From Roseivirga sp. (GTDB lineage Bacteria; Bacteroidota; Bacteroidia; Cytophagales; Cyclobacteriaceae), in assembly GCA_029262895.1 (NCBI GenBank), contig JAJCYM010000023.1, positions 1 to 50,345 on the forward strand: 50,345 nt of DNA, in the 5' to 3' direction. Under the pieces are notes generated by a model. The model saw only the letters and a list, made by a program, of their open reading frames with translations. It was not told the DNA's origin and did not search any database. Below are positions 1 through 9,865 of this stretch, one piece after another; position 1 is the stretch's first letter, and each line of letters opens with the position of its first letter. The translations under genes and the position numbers were made by a program.

Positions 1-2256
1 AGAAGTTGAAGTGCCAGAGACAGTAGACCAACCGGACCAAGATCCATTATATGTTCTTTTTTGCCAGAGATATTGAATCTGTGCCGGGTCACCACCAGTT
101 GCTAAGGAAACATTACTCATAGTCTGCACATCACCATTGTAACAGATGTCTGTGGCAGGTGGATTGGAAATGGCACCCGGATTGAACTGTTGATATACCG
201 GTATGGCTACTGCGGTTGTAGTGACGGTACCGCATCCTTCAAAGTCGGTGACGTCTGCAATAAATTCCATATTGGGCACAGCATTGTTGATTGTGATGAT
301 ATTTCCGGTACCTACCTGAGACCATGCTCCACCATCAATACGCTTTTTCCAGACAACATTGCTGGCCGGCCTGTTGGCGTTTATTGCCATGATCACATCA
401 TCGCCATAGCAGTAGGAGGTTACCCCTTGTGGCAAAATGTGGTTGATACTGGCCGCGAAAACAGGCAGTACTTCAATTTGCACCTCGGAGGTAGTCTGGG
501 TTTGAGAACAGGTTCCCACCGTAACCCGGTATTTGTAAATACCTGGAGTGGTCTTGTTACCGGGAGACAGGTTTGGGGAGTTTGTTCCAACAACAGACCA
601 GTTTATACCGGGTACCGCTTCTTCCCATGTATAGGAGTAATTATTGTCTCCCCCTGAAGGGTTAGCAGTAAGCTGCGGAATTGCAGCACCGTTGCAGACA
701 TCGCTGAGATCACCAGTGATGGTACCTGCAGTAAGCGGTGCGGAAACATTAATGGCGATTACATTAGAATAGCCCTGATCGCCACAAGATGTGGTAGCCC
801 TTCTTCGATATTCTGTATCTAATGTATGTGCATCACCAGGATTGTAAGAGGTAGAGGTTGAAGTGCCAGAGACAGTAGACCAGCTGGACCATGATCCATT
901 ATATGTTCTTTTCTGCCATAGGTATTGAATCTGTGTCGGGTCACCACCTGAGGCTAAGGAAGCGTTACCCATAGTCTGTACATCACCGTTGTAGCAGATG
1001 TCTGTATTAGGCGGATTGGAAATAGCACCCGGATTGAATTGCTGGTAGACTGGTAATGTGATGACAGGAGTTTCAATCGAACCACAGCCGTCATTCTGAA
1101 CAATCGTGGCCTTATACTTGACATTGGGTACCAAACCGGTAGTGTTATGTATAGTTGTGGTCCCAGCATTTGACCAACTGCTACCGCCATTAGTGCTGCG
1201 ATACCAGGTGATCGATTGTGGGTGCTGATAGTCAGTAATAAGTGATATGGTTTGGCCGTAACAATAATGTGTTTCACCATTTGGAAGAATATAGGATATT
1301 GTCGCAGTAGCCTGAGCTTTAAAAAGTATGGAGACAGGTCCTGTCAAAACATTTTCATTACAGGTACTATTGGCGTACACCTGATACTGATAGGTGCCGA
1401 GGTTAGCGGTTTTGGCAGTTGGTGTATAGCTTGCGGAGGTGCTTTGCTGCACTGTTTGCCAGCTTCCACCGGGGGCTTTTTCTTGCCATTGATAGGTGAT
1501 ATTACCACTGCCACCTGAGGCTGAAACGCTTAAGGTATTACCAGGACTGTTGTAGCAAACATCTGCAAGACTACCGGAAATGTTACCAACAGTGAGAGGG
1601 CTAATATTTACAACAACATAATTACTGGTCAGACTTTGACCGCAGTTCGTGACGACCCTCTTGAAACGGGTACTTTGAGCAAGGCTATATCCGGATAAAT
1701 CCTCTTGGGTTCCACCTTGACCAGAAGGGATTATGCCCCAAACGCCACTCGGACTGGCATCTGATCGTTGTTGGTACCATTGATATTGTGGCGTGCCAAC
1801 TGTATTTGCGGCAGTTCCTGCAATTGTATGACTCGAACCAGAGCAAAAAGTCCCACTAGGCCCGCTTATACTACCTGCAGTTTGGCCCCCAATAGTGACA
1901 GTGACCACATTGGAATAAGTCTCCAAAGGACCGTAGGTAGCCTTTCTCCGAAAGCTCGTGGTCGTAGTCAATGAACCAGGGTTATAATCTTGGCCGGTTA
2001 TTGATCCGGCAGCATTTACCCATCCTCCGGTTGTCTGCTGTTGCCATAGATAATTTATTTGTGTGCCTTTCAGAGCAAGGCAGCCACTAAAGGTAGCAGC
2101 AGGCTGACCTGAGAAATTTCCAGGGTCTGAGCCAGAGCAAACTTCTGTCGAAATGCCTGATATAGTTCCTCCCTGAGGATTGCAGTCTTCAAAACCATAG
2201 AGTTTCGAGGAGCATGCCACAATTATAATCAACGAGCAAAGGAGTACTTTTCTCAT
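1..2256 (-). CDS. Secreted Ig/PKD-like repeat protein, C-terminus beyond window edge
   Basis: An open frame runs without a stop from an ATG at 2256 to base 1 (752 codons), so the C-terminus lies outside. The N-terminus MRKVLLCSLIIIVACSS is a signal peptide. IVAC resembles a lipobox, but cleavage after KLYG is also possible. The rest is a string of beta-rich domains that start SGxxxxVC and contain YxWQ segments, as in PKD/Ig-like repeats of Bacteroidota surface proteins. Two units 284 residues apart are nearly identical (QFNPGAISNPP, DICYNGDVQTM, QYLWQKRTYNGSW). An in-frame ATG at 2295 would add 13 residues; I prefer 2256 because the signal peptide starts there. It lies 43 nt after the RHS gene on the same strand. 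In related loci such proteins often end in RHS or DUF6443 domains; that is a guess here. Confidence 0.8.
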   Translation of the reverse strand, partial: MRKVLLCSLIIIVACSSKLYGFEDCNPQGGTISGISTEVCSGSDPGNFSGQPAATFSGCLALKGTQINYLWQQQTTGGWVNAAGSITGQDYNPGSLTTTTSFRRKATYGPLETYSNVVTVTIGGQTAGSISGPSGTFCSGSSHTIAGTAANTVGTPQYQWYQQRSDASPSGVWGIIPSGQGGTQEDLSGYSLAQSTRFKRVVTNCGQSLTSNYVVVNISPLTVGNISGSLADVCYNSPGNTLSVSASGGSGNITYQWQEKAPGGSWQTVQQSTSASYTPTAKTANLGTYQYQVYANSTCNENVLTGPVSILFKAQATATISYILPNGETHYCYGQTISLITDYQHPQSITWYRSTNGGSSWSNAGTTTIHNTTGLVPNVKYKATIVQNDGCGSIETPVITLPVYQQFNPGAISNPPNTDICYNGDVQTMGNASLASGGDPTQIQYLWQKRTYNGSWSSWSTVSGTSTSTSYNPGDAHTLDTEYRRRATTSCGDQGYSNVIAINVSAPLTAGTITGDLSDVCNGAAIPQLTANPSGGDNNYSYTWEEAVPGINWSVVGTNSPNLSPGNKTTPGIYKYRVTVGTCSQTQTTSEVQIEVLPVFAASINHILPQGVTSYCYGDDVIMAINANRPASNVVWKKRIDGGAWSQVGTGNIITINNAVPNMEFIADVTDFEGCGTVTTTAVAIPVYQQFNPGAISNPPATDICYNGDVQTMSNVSLATGGDPAQIQYLWQKRTYNGSWSGWSTVSGTSTS
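11..1040 (-). repeat. 852-bp tandem direct repeat inside the Ig-like protein gene
   Basis: Segment 11-190 recurs at 863-1042 with exactly 852 nt offset (284 codons). Both copies contain the reverse complement of QKRTYNGSW and of the NPPxTDICYNGDVQTM stretch. The offset is the same at two separate anchors (11/863 and 181/1033), so a whole multi-domain unit was duplicated in frame. More copies may lie left of the window. Confidence 0.85.
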
Positions 2257-2299
2257 GAGGTGGTCTTGTTGAAGGTATGTATTGATCAATTTCATGAGC

Positions 2300-5200
2300 T
2301 TAATTCTGAGAGGTTAAAGTTTCTTTATAGCCGTATTTAATCAGCTTAATAATGTTGTGATCCTGATCTTTGATCGCGGTCAGGCGTCCGTGTGCATCGT
2401 ATTTATAATGCACTGGGGTACCATTGGGTCCAACCTGACTTATAAGTCTCCCGGCCGTATCGTAGGCGTAAGTTGTGAACTGAAGTCCGGATGTGCCGAT
2501 TCGAACCTCGTCTATAAAATTGTGGGCGGTACCTCCATCGGACACCCAGGTGATGGTCACCTCAGATTCGTCTGTGAATGTCAATTGATGATAAGTCCAT
2601 TCGGAATTAGGTGGTATATCAAGTAGTGCTCCTGAGCTTCCTACTATTTGGAGTGTATCGCTATTTTGTGCCCAAAATCCAATTTGATAATTCAGATCAG
2701 GGTCGAGCAATCTTGATACGGCTCCCCCAGCTACGTTATAGTACTTGTTTCCAGATGGAAGGCCTGTGCCACTTAGCCTAGAGCCATTATAGGCCCAGCC
2801 ACCTTGATTTATAGTCTCAAAGCTGGTATAGGCAAAATTGGCCTGATCAACACTAAAAGTGCTGTCGATTTCCAACCCTGGAATATTTGGCACCAAAGTA
2901 ATTGTGTCTCCGTCAATAATAACTTGCCCCTCCCAGACCTTGGACATATTAATGGTTTCAGATTTTTTAATACCCACGACTTGAGCCACGGGTCTGGTGC
3001 CGTATAAATCCCATTGATATTGGATATCCTGAAGCCCGTCTTTGGAGATATGGATAGGATTTCCATATCCATCGTAAGCTTCATATTTTATGCGATCTTC
3101 TAACTCGGCACCATTAATAGCGTATTGCATGGTTTCAGGGTAAATCCCATTCCCAATAGCTGAATAGAGTGTTTTTTGATCCTGGAGTAGGAGGCTATCA
3201 GTGGTTACTGCATCAATTTTTTCCAGTCTGAACTTTTGAGTTCGAACGGCCTCTCCAAGTCGATGAGCAGCCACGAGTTCATCATAGATGTTATTGGCTA
3301 CTGTATCATAGTCCTGCGGATAAAACATCGTGGTTGTATAGGTGTTCCCGCGACTGTCTTTAGAGGCGATACTTCTTGGATAAAAGAGCTTATCATCTGT
3401 TGGGTCCCTAAAGTATTGCGTCACAGTGTGAAACTCACCATTAGGATTGTAAGACGTTATTTGTTCTTGTCTTAGTCTAACCCAGGATTCACCCAAATGA
3501 TAGGTGTAAGGCCTGAATTGACTTTGAGGCCCAGTGATCAGGCAGTCGGGTCCGGTACAAACGTTTATGGTCCAGTTTCCGTCCCCGTTTACATAGTGAA
3601 TCCAACCTCCCTGAGAAACTTCTTCCTGCTGACCGTCAGCCCCACCGGAAAGATAGGTGACGGCCATGTTTTCGAAGATGTACATGAAGCTCGTACTGTC
3701 TACATTACTTCCAAGCTTCATGTCATAATTTCCATTCATCAGGTTTTCGAATAACAGGCCTCCTGAGCCGGTAAATCCCACTTGTTCATAGTCATAGGTG
3801 GATTTCTGAATTGGGTTATTATCGCTATCGAATATGGTTTGAGCGATCAATTTTCCATTTTTCATCTGTTGATTAGTGGAAGGAATCATCGAAGCAGCAG
3901 GCTTATTGTAGAATTCGAATAGCGTATAACCATTATCCGGTCCGCCTGTTTTGCGCTCTTCAACTCGGGAGTAAGAGACGATCTGAGGTTGTTGGATATA
4001 GCGATTAGACCCATATCTATTGTACATGTCACAGGTATAGTAGGTGCCATTATCGGAATCCATTCGTTGAGTGGGTGTATGCTGCAGATAGTAATAGGGA
4101 GATTGCAGAATCCCACTAGAGGTTTCACCATCTTCTTGATAATAGCTGTATTCTGTAGTCTGAGCCACGTTTATACTATCGGGCATATCCACGATTTTCT
4201 TAATTCGAAAGCCACCTACAATGGCGTTCTTTCCATTGCCTCCGGTGCTGTGCTGCAAGACTGCCTCATTTCGAAAGACATTAACATTAACCAGGTCATT
4301 GTTTGATACCAACATGATTGTATAGGTGACTCCTGCCTGTAGCTGTAATACAGATTCCCGGGTTTCCTGACCTTGGGAGGGGGTGGTACCAGTTTCGCTA
4401 AATAGAATGCCTGTTTGATTGACATCATCGACAATCTCGCAGAGGTTTTTAGGGCCTCCTTCATAGATAATAGCGTAGTAAATCTCATCTGCATTCTGTG
4501 AGATATCATCGGTTACAATCATCTGAGCCGTGTATCCGCCATCTTCGGGAACAGTGAAGGTGGTTTCCTGAAAATCAGGAAAAATGGGAGTATTATCTAA
4601 GACGCCACAGGAGCCAAAACCTGCCGGATCCTGCGTATTATGATAGCCATCCAACGTCTGATTAGCGTAGTACACATCTCTGTACTCGTAGACTGCTCCG
4701 GCACCTGATCCACCACCTTCTGCATTTATTCTATGAGGCTCAAAATGGAATTCGGTGGTTCCTCCGGTTGGGTAGGTGATCTTTTTAAGGGTGCCTGTAA
4801 TGGCACGACTAAAACTAGGATTGCGATTGGCCCCGTCAAATCCCGGGACAGAAAAGGCAGCATCTGCCGGGATGAGAGTGCCTTGTCCATTGATTCCATT
4901 AGACTCATTTGAAGCACCGTTATAAAGACCCCAATGATCCTGGGCAAGTGACTTGCGAGAGGGTAGGTCATATTGATCGTTATAAGCAAAACTGTACTCT
5001 TTTCGTTGTCCGGTCACATCAGCTGCACTATTTGCTCCCAGAATATCAACTCCATCAAGTCTCAGCCGCTTTCCAAATTCTGTGGGATCGCTAGAAGTGA
5101 AATAGGATTGGTTTAATCGAATTACATTTTCCGAGTTTCCATAGATGTCATTAACATGAATTTTTTGGAGTGCCTTTCTACCTGATAAATCTTCTCGATC

Positions 5201-6307
5201 CGTTGAGTCTCTGTCCAATACTAACCTTGTGACTGAATTTACCCGTACGCTATCAAGATAGAATTGATTGATCTTGTAGGTGGGTTTCATTGGTGCGATG
5301 CCAGGGCTAGGGGCCGGGCAATCCATTGTTGGGTTCGGTTGAACCCCAAGAACCTCCGAGCCTAACATGATTTGCTCTTTTTCCCATTCTTCTGATGCCG
5401 AGTAGTAGAAAGTGAATATATCCCGGCCATTGGCGGCTCTGAATTGTGTCAAGTACCAAGCTGAGTTGTATGTTCTTGAACTACCATTATCATCATTATC
5501 CTGAACAGTGGTGGTTTCAACTCGGTTAAAGTAGTATTCATTCCCTCCTCCATCGGTAATTGTCCAACCTATGACAGCCTCTATACCTCGCCCTAAATTC
5601 TCAGGAACCAGATTCACTTCAATTTTTAGTGTGGGGTCGTCTACACTTACTCCGACTTCGTTTTCGTAATCGATATACATTGAGCCGGAGATGCCCATGG
5701 CACTAAATCGATATAGGTCGGGCTGTAGATCTACTGTTCGGCTATTATTCGCACTGATAAAGTCGGCAAAGGACTGAACCATGGACGAAGTGTGGATGGC
5801 TTGACTTAGATCGTTATGTAAAAAGTAATCAGCAAAGTACTCCACTGTGTTAACGGTATCCTTGCTGCGGTGCATGAGATTCAGGCCGGGTTTAACCTGT
5901 GAATAGAAGGGGTAATATTGTGGGTCAGCCGTGGCACTATTGCAGTCATCAGGTAGCCCTTTGACCTCGCGCGTTACGGCTCCTCCCAGGTTCAAATTCC
6001 AACCAAGCCCAACCCAGGTGGCGATTTGTTCTACCCCTATGCCTGAAGCGTCATACGTCAAAGTAACAGGGAGAGAGGCCGCTCTTCCTTGAATCCCTCC
6101 CAATGGGATAGAGATATTGGGTGTTCCTGAATAATGGGAGATACCCTGATTGCCATATTTAGCGAATGCCGCAGCCTCTGGTGATTTGGGCATTGTGACT
6201 AAGGCATCAAGCGTGGGCACAAAGCTCCCGTTACTTTGAGCCGAAAGGGCATATGTAAAGCTCAAGATGAGTAAGGTTAGGAGCGATGGTTTTAGAAAGT
6301 TTTTCAC
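2300..6307 (-). CDS. RHS/YD-repeat-type secreted surface protein without core or toxin domain
   Basis: This is a 1335-aa exported protein. The start codon is GTG at 6307 and is followed by a signal peptide ending ALSAQ. The N-terminal third carries the signature of Bacteroidota RHS-like proteins: SPEAAAFAKYG, then SGTPNISIPL, LPVTLTYDASGIGVEQIA and WVGLGWNLNLGGAVTR. The middle is beta-rich. Only about two YD repeats are present (YAYDTAGRL, HYKYDAHGRLTAI) at roughly residues 1275-1320, and the protein ends 20 residues later. There is no RHS core motif and no C-terminal toxin. No type IX sorting domain is visible. It sits 52 nt after a fibre-like gene and 43 nt before the Ig-like gene, which suggests one operon. 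A role in surface structure or cell contact is inferred. Confidence 0.85.
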   Translation of the reverse strand: MKNFLKPSLLTLLILSFTYALSAQSNGSFVPTLDALVTMPKSPEAAAFAKYGNQGISHYSGTPNISIPLGGIQGRAASLPVTLTYDASGIGVEQIATWVGLGWNLNLGGAVTREVKGLPDDCNSATADPQYYPFYSQVKPGLNLMHRSKDTVNTVEYFADYFLHNDLSQAIHTSSMVQSFADFISANNSRTVDLQPDLYRFSAMGISGSMYIDYENEVGVSVDDPTLKIEVNLVPENLGRGIEAVIGWTITDGGGNEYYFNRVETTTVQDNDDNGSSRTYNSAWYLTQFRAANGRDIFTFYYSASEEWEKEQIMLGSEVLGVQPNPTMDCPAPSPGIAPMKPTYKINQFYLDSVRVNSVTRLVLDRDSTDREDLSGRKALQKIHVNDIYGNSENVIRLNQSYFTSSDPTEFGKRLRLDGVDILGANSAADVTGQRKEYSFAYNDQYDLPSRKSLAQDHWGLYNGASNESNGINGQGTLIPADAAFSVPGFDGANRNPSFSRAITGTLKKITYPTGGTTEFHFEPHRINAEGGGSGAGAVYEYRDVYYANQTLDGYHNTQDPAGFGSCGVLDNTPIFPDFQETTFTVPEDGGYTAQMIVTDDISQNADEIYYAIIYEGGPKNLCEIVDDVNQTGILFSETGTTPSQGQETRESVLQLQAGVTYTIMLVSNNDLVNVNVFRNEAVLQHSTGGNGKNAIVGGFRIKKIVDMPDSINVAQTTEYSYYQEDGETSSGILQSPYYYLQHTPTQRMDSDNGTYYTCDMYNRYGSNRYIQQPQIVSYSRVEERKTGGPDNGYTLFEFYNKPAASMIPSTNQQMKNGKLIAQTIFDSDNNPIQKSTYDYEQVGFTGSGGLLFENLMNGNYDMKLGSNVDSTSFMYIFENMAVTYLSGGADGQQEEVSQGGWIHYVNGDGNWTINVCTGPDCLITGPQSQFRPYTYHLGESWVRLRQEQITSYNPNGEFHTVTQYFRDPTDDKLFYPRSIASKDSRGNTYTTTMFYPQDYDTVANNIYDELVAAHRLGEAVRTQKFRLEKIDAVTTDSLLLQDQKTLYSAIGNGIYPETMQYAINGAELEDRIKYEAYDGYGNPIHISKDGLQDIQYQWDLYGTRPVAQVVGIKKSETINMSKVWEGQVIIDGDTITLVPNIPGLEIDSTFSVDQANFAYTSFETINQGGWAYNGSRLSGTGLPSGNKYYNVAGGAVSRLLDPDLNYQIGFWAQNSDTLQIVGSSGALLDIPPNSEWTYHQLTFTDESEVTITWVSDGGTAHNFIDEVRIGTSGLQFTTYAYDTAGRLISQVGPNGTPVHYKYDAHGRLTAIKDQDHNIIKLIKYGYKETLTSQN

Positions 6308-6359
6308 AGTATTCTGATTTAGTTGAATAATTGAAGTAGTTAAAAAATGTTCTCACGGA

Positions 6360-8099
6360 TTATTTGTCCTTCTTTTCGACCTTTTCCAGACGATCCTTGA
6401 GTTCTTTATTGGTAGTCCTCAATTCCTCATTGGAGGTGAGCAGTTTTTCCTGATTTTTTTTCAGATCGATAAGGTGGAGGGTCAGTTCCTCAATTTTTTC
6501 CAAAAGTTTGAGCTGCATTTCACCCAGATTTTGACCATTGGTTTCTATTTCCTTAGCATTAGGGATATTGGGCAGGTGAGAGTTGGCTTTGACGAATTTT
6601 TCGACTTCACTCAGACTCAGAAGATTATAATCTTTGGAGAAGACATAGTCGGGAACAGAACCAGGGTCTGCTGTGACCTTTACTTTTTTGGATTCGAGGT
6701 TGCCTTGAATGAGAGTATTGCCATTCACCTCAAGTTTTTCTGAGGGTGAGGAAGTCCCAATACCAATTTCTCCGGTCGCCAGGATTCTCATTCTCTCTAG
6801 ATCACTGGTGCCAATTATCAAGGGAGCAACTTTCTTATTACCTAACAGGAGTCCATTATTTCCTGTTGATAAAATTTCACTCCGTCCTGCAAGACTTACT
6901 CCAAACCTGGATGCTGTAGCATTAGAACCCCAGGATAAGAATGACAGCTTGGCCACATCACTTCTTACATTAAACTTAGCGTAAGCCTCTGTCCCAGTAT
7001 TTTGATTTTCTACTTTCGCTTCAACACCTTCATTTACCGATGAACTTATGTGTAATAGTTCTGAAGGAGAGGCGGTGCCGATTCCTACTTTGCCTGCAGA
7101 GGTCACTCTAAGTCTTTCGATTGGACTTCCGTCCAAGACAGGTGCTAATGCCATATAAGAATCTCGAGACGCATTATTGCCACCCCAATTGCCTTCTGTA
7201 CCAACAATAAATTGACCAGCATCGGCAGGTGCTGTTCCCGTATCAAAGTATTGCTTAAACCGAATAGCAGTCCTGGTATCGGTCATAGAAACAGCACTGA
7301 CAGAGTTTGTTAAGGAGAGCATTTCTGTAATCCCGGAAACCGCGCCTTCTTTTTCGATAGACAATGCTTCTTTTGGGTCATCCGTGCCGATCCCAACATT
7401 ACCGTTACCCCTTATAGTGAATTTTCTGCTTGAAGATTCACCATGAACTCTGGTATCAAATCCTAGAGCATATTCATAGTTTCCATCAGTCTGGTAATCA
7501 GGACGATATCCATATATTCCTGCTCCGCCAGTATAAGTACCAGATGAATTGTATTTACTTCCGAAGTTTATTGATCCTGTCTTTCCGTTGGAGTTGTAAG
7601 CTTGATCACTATATAACTTCAAAAGGAAATTGGTACCATTAAAATAGGCGTTGGTTGTGCCATTGGTCGTATTATGTTCACTCTTTCCGACTTGAAATGC
7701 ATGATCTGGAGCAGTGGTACCGATACCTACATTTCCTGTAGCGAGTGTTCCTGAGGTGATTATGGTCATTAAGGCAGAGTTGCTAGTGCCAAACTGTAGA
7801 CCGTTGTTTATTGACCCATTAATGTGATATCGAAACCCCATGCTGGCCAGTTCAGCAGACTGGCCTGCACCGTAAATACCATAGCCAACATATGAATTGT
7901 CAGGCCAACTGGAATCCCAAATGCGCACCTGATTTCCGTCTCCTAGAGATTTGATTTCCAAGGCGCTCAAAGGATTGTTAGTGCCAATACCGATTTTATT
8001 GCTTAAATGATAGATAGGCTTGCCTATATGAAGGGTGTCTTGTGCAAAGCTGAGGGTGCACAAACAGAGGGCGAGGAGAAGAAAGATTATTTTTTTCAT
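6360..8099 (-). CDS. Fibre-like exported protein with C-terminal coiled coil (copy 3)
   Basis: The protein has 579 aa with signal peptide [20 protein letters not shown]. Mature repeats of the type [26 protein letters not shown] and [17 protein letters not shown] are spaced along the chain, as in phage tail-fibre-like proteins of Bacteroidota. The C-terminal part (about residues 470-579) has [15 protein letters not shown], then [28 protein letters not shown] and a charged coiled coil. The same domain ends the two neighbouring proteins. The mature N-terminus ([24 protein letters not shown]) is nearly identical to that of the 833-aa protein upstream. The family's function is not established; trimeric fibre assembly through the coiled coil is inferred. 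Confidence 0.8.
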   Translation of the reverse strand: MKKIIFLLLALCLCTLSFAQDTLHIGKPIYHLSNKIGIGTNNPLSALEIKSLGDGNQVRIWDSSWPDNSYVGYGIYGAGQSAELASMGFRYHINGSINNGLQFGTSNSALMTIITSGTLATGNVGIGTTAPDHAFQVGKSEHNTTNGTTNAYFNGTNFLLKLYSDQAYNSNGKTGSINFGSKYNSSGTYTGGAGIYGYRPDYQTDGNYEYALGFDTRVHGESSSRKFTIRGNGNVGIGTDDPKEALSIEKEGAVSGITEMLSLTNSVSAVSMTDTRTAIRFKQYFDTGTAPADAGQFIVGTEGNWGGNNASRDSYMALAPVLDGSPIERLRVTSAGKVGIGTASPSELLHISSSVNEGVEAKVENQNTGTEAYAKFNVRSDVAKLSFLSWGSNATASRFGVSLAGRSEILSTGNNGLLLGNKKVAPLIIGTSDLERMRILATGEIGIGTSSPSEKLEVNGNTLIQGNLESKKVKVTADPGSVPDYVFSKDYNLLSLSEVEKFVKANSHLPNIPNAKEIETNGQNLGEMQLKLLEKIEELTLHLIDLKKNQEKLLTSNEELRTTNKELKDRLEKVEKKDK

Positions 8100-8437
8100 G
8101 ATGTTAAGATTTATCTTCTTTGAATTCTCTGGTTTGCAGGATATTCAAAGAGGTGTTCATTAATTTTTAGTTCATCGAAAGCGAAAATCTCTGCCTTTGG
8201 CTCTCAGTTTCTGCCTTTTGTACTTAGTGTTCGAATCAGATAGGGAGGTAAGCATCTGTTAACATTTTTTCTCTCAATGCGGTAAAGCACCAGAAATCCA
8301 ATTTTCTAGAGTAGCCAGAATGACATTTAGGACTGGCCTAAAAGAAAATGGCAACGCTGGGAAGCGCTGCCATCGTAATACTATGTTAGTCTCTAATCAG
8401 TTTATCAGTGTGAACTACAGAACCAGAGAAAAAGCAT
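8100..8437. other. Intergenic region between fibre-like genes (338 bp)
   Basis: The right part holds a minus-strand terminator for the 475-aa gene (8338-8373). The left part, about 240 nt upstream of the 579-aa gene, has no clear TAnnTTTG promoter and no ORF that I trust. Because a terminator separates the genes, the 579-aa gene probably has its own promoter here. Confidence 0.5.
8338..8373 (-). terminator. Rho-independent terminator after the 475-aa fibre-like gene
   Basis: On the minus strand an 11-bp stem (8348-8358 with 8363-8373, one G-U pair) with a 4-nt loop is followed by the T-rich tail TTTTCTTTT. It lies 65 nt after the stop codon of the 475-aa gene. Confidence 0.75.
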
Positions 8438-9865
8438 TTATTTCTTATTCCGTAACTCGAGTTTTTCTATTCTACCTAACAAGAGTTTCAGCTGGGCTTT
8501 TAAGGTCTTGTTTTCCTCTTTCAAAGACTGAACCTCTTCTAGTTTTTTCTCCTGATCGATAGTGTAAAGTGTCAACTCTTCTATTTTCTCTAATAGTTTG
8601 GCTTGAATGGCACCTAGATCCTGACCACTTTCCTCGATTTCAGTAGCGCTTGGAATATTTGGTAGGTGTCCGTTGGTCTGAATGTATTTTTCCAACTCGT
8701 TTAATGTTTTAAGTTTATAAGTTGGTGTGAATACATAATCAGGCCAGCCGCCTGGAGTTTGGGTCACTTTCACTCTGGTGGACTCGATTTCATTTTCGAC
8801 CACAAGTTTTTCTGAAAATCTGCTGGTTCCCGTAACATCCAAAGCGTGACTTGAAGAATAGGTGTAATTTCCTCCCTGGCCTATGGCAAGATGGTTTCTC
8901 ATAATCAGATCACCATCATTCTGAAATGCAAGTCGATATTGTCCATTATTTCCAAAGTATAGCTCTTGACCTATAGCCTGGGCATAACTTCCGGTATTAC
9001 TTCCGAAATAGAGGATATTGTCGTTCAGACGGGTAATTCCATTCACCTCTAGAGTTGAATTGGGATTGTCTCTAATCGAAACAAGATTGCCATTGGTGGA
9101 TGATCTGAAATGATGTGCGAGTCCTACAGCTCCGATGTCATAATAATTGTTCTGATCTCCGTGACCAAAGTAGATTCTGGCCTTTCCATTGGCGTCACTC
9201 AACCAGCGATAGCTAACATCATGATTGATAACCGATGTGCCATTTAGGAAATACTGACCATTAACATCCAAATTTTGACTCACAGTAAGATCACTATACA
9301 CTTTGGGGCTCAAGATGGGAGAAGAGAAGTCTGGAATGTCGGTAGAAGTTGGAGTATCGTAGATTACAATTTGATCACGATTGTTAAGGGTATTGACCTT
9401 GTTCCGGACATGGGTAATTCTTACTTTATAACCAGAATAATATTTGATGTCTACATAGATATCAATCTTCTCCAGTCTCGTATTCGAGTCGTGTGGATCC
9501 TGACCTATATCGACTTTTGGACTAAGGAATATTTGAGCGTTGTGTAATGCTCCTTCTGACTCTACTAACTTGACTAAGGGCTGTGTCGATAAGGTCCCTT
9601 GATTATGCCCAATTTCCACTATAAATTTCTCATAGCCACTTCGATGGTTTTGAGCAAAGAATTCAATAATCATAGAGCCAGAACTGCTCCAGTGCATGGA
9701 ATTGAAGGAAACAGATGCGATTTTATATCGCTTCGCTTGTGTGGCAGGTGCTGATAACCCGGAAATAACCGATGTTTTGACACCGTTCTGATCGGTATGC
9801 GTTTGTGCTTGGATTCCAATGCTGATAATGAAGATCAGAATTGATATTGATAGCCTATTTCTCAT
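8438..9865 (-). CDS. Fibre-like exported protein with C-terminal coiled coil (copy 2)
   Basis: This 475-aa protein has signal peptide MRNRLSISILIFIISIGIQAQ. Its N-terminal half differs from the two flanking fibre-like proteins and has no VGIGTTSP repeats. It reads as a beta-rich domain (HRSGYEKFIVEIGHNQ, YSGYKVRITHVRNKVNT). From about residue 350 it carries the shared C-terminal domain ([42 protein letters not shown]) and a coiled coil. Its ATG overlaps the end of the upstream 833-aa gene by 11 nt, so translational coupling is likely and the two proteins may assemble together. A hairpin terminator follows. The different N-terminal half suggests modular head exchange on a common stalk; this is inference. 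Confidence 0.78.
   Translation of the reverse strand: MRNRLSISILIFIISIGIQAQTHTDQNGVKTSVISGLSAPATQAKRYKIASVSFNSMHWSSSGSMIIEFFAQNHRSGYEKFIVEIGHNQGTLSTQPLVKLVESEGALHNAQIFLSPKVDIGQDPHDSNTRLEKIDIYVDIKYYSGYKVRITHVRNKVNTLNNRDQIVIYDTPTSTDIPDFSSPILSPKVYSDLTVSQNLDVNGQYFLNGTSVINHDVSYRWLSDANGKARIYFGHGDQNNYYDIGAVGLAHHFRSSTNGNLVSIRDNPNSTLEVNGITRLNDNILYFGSNTGSYAQAIGQELYFGNNGQYRLAFQNDGDLIMRNHLAIGQGGNYTYSSSHALDVTGTSRFSEKLVVENEIESTRVKVTQTPGGWPDYVFTPTYKLKTLNELEKYIQTNGHLPNIPSATEIEESGQDLGAIQAKLLEKIEELTLYTIDQEKKLEEVQSLKEENKTLKAQLKLLLGRIEKLELRNKK

Noticed and set aside
190-657. Plus-strand open frame of 155 codons
   Set aside because: It is antisense to the Ig-like repeat gene, which has a signal peptide and repeated domains on the minus strand. 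The plus frame has no domain pattern.
954-1974. Short frames on both strands inside the left region
   Set aside because: They are shadows of the long minus-strand frame that runs through the window edge.
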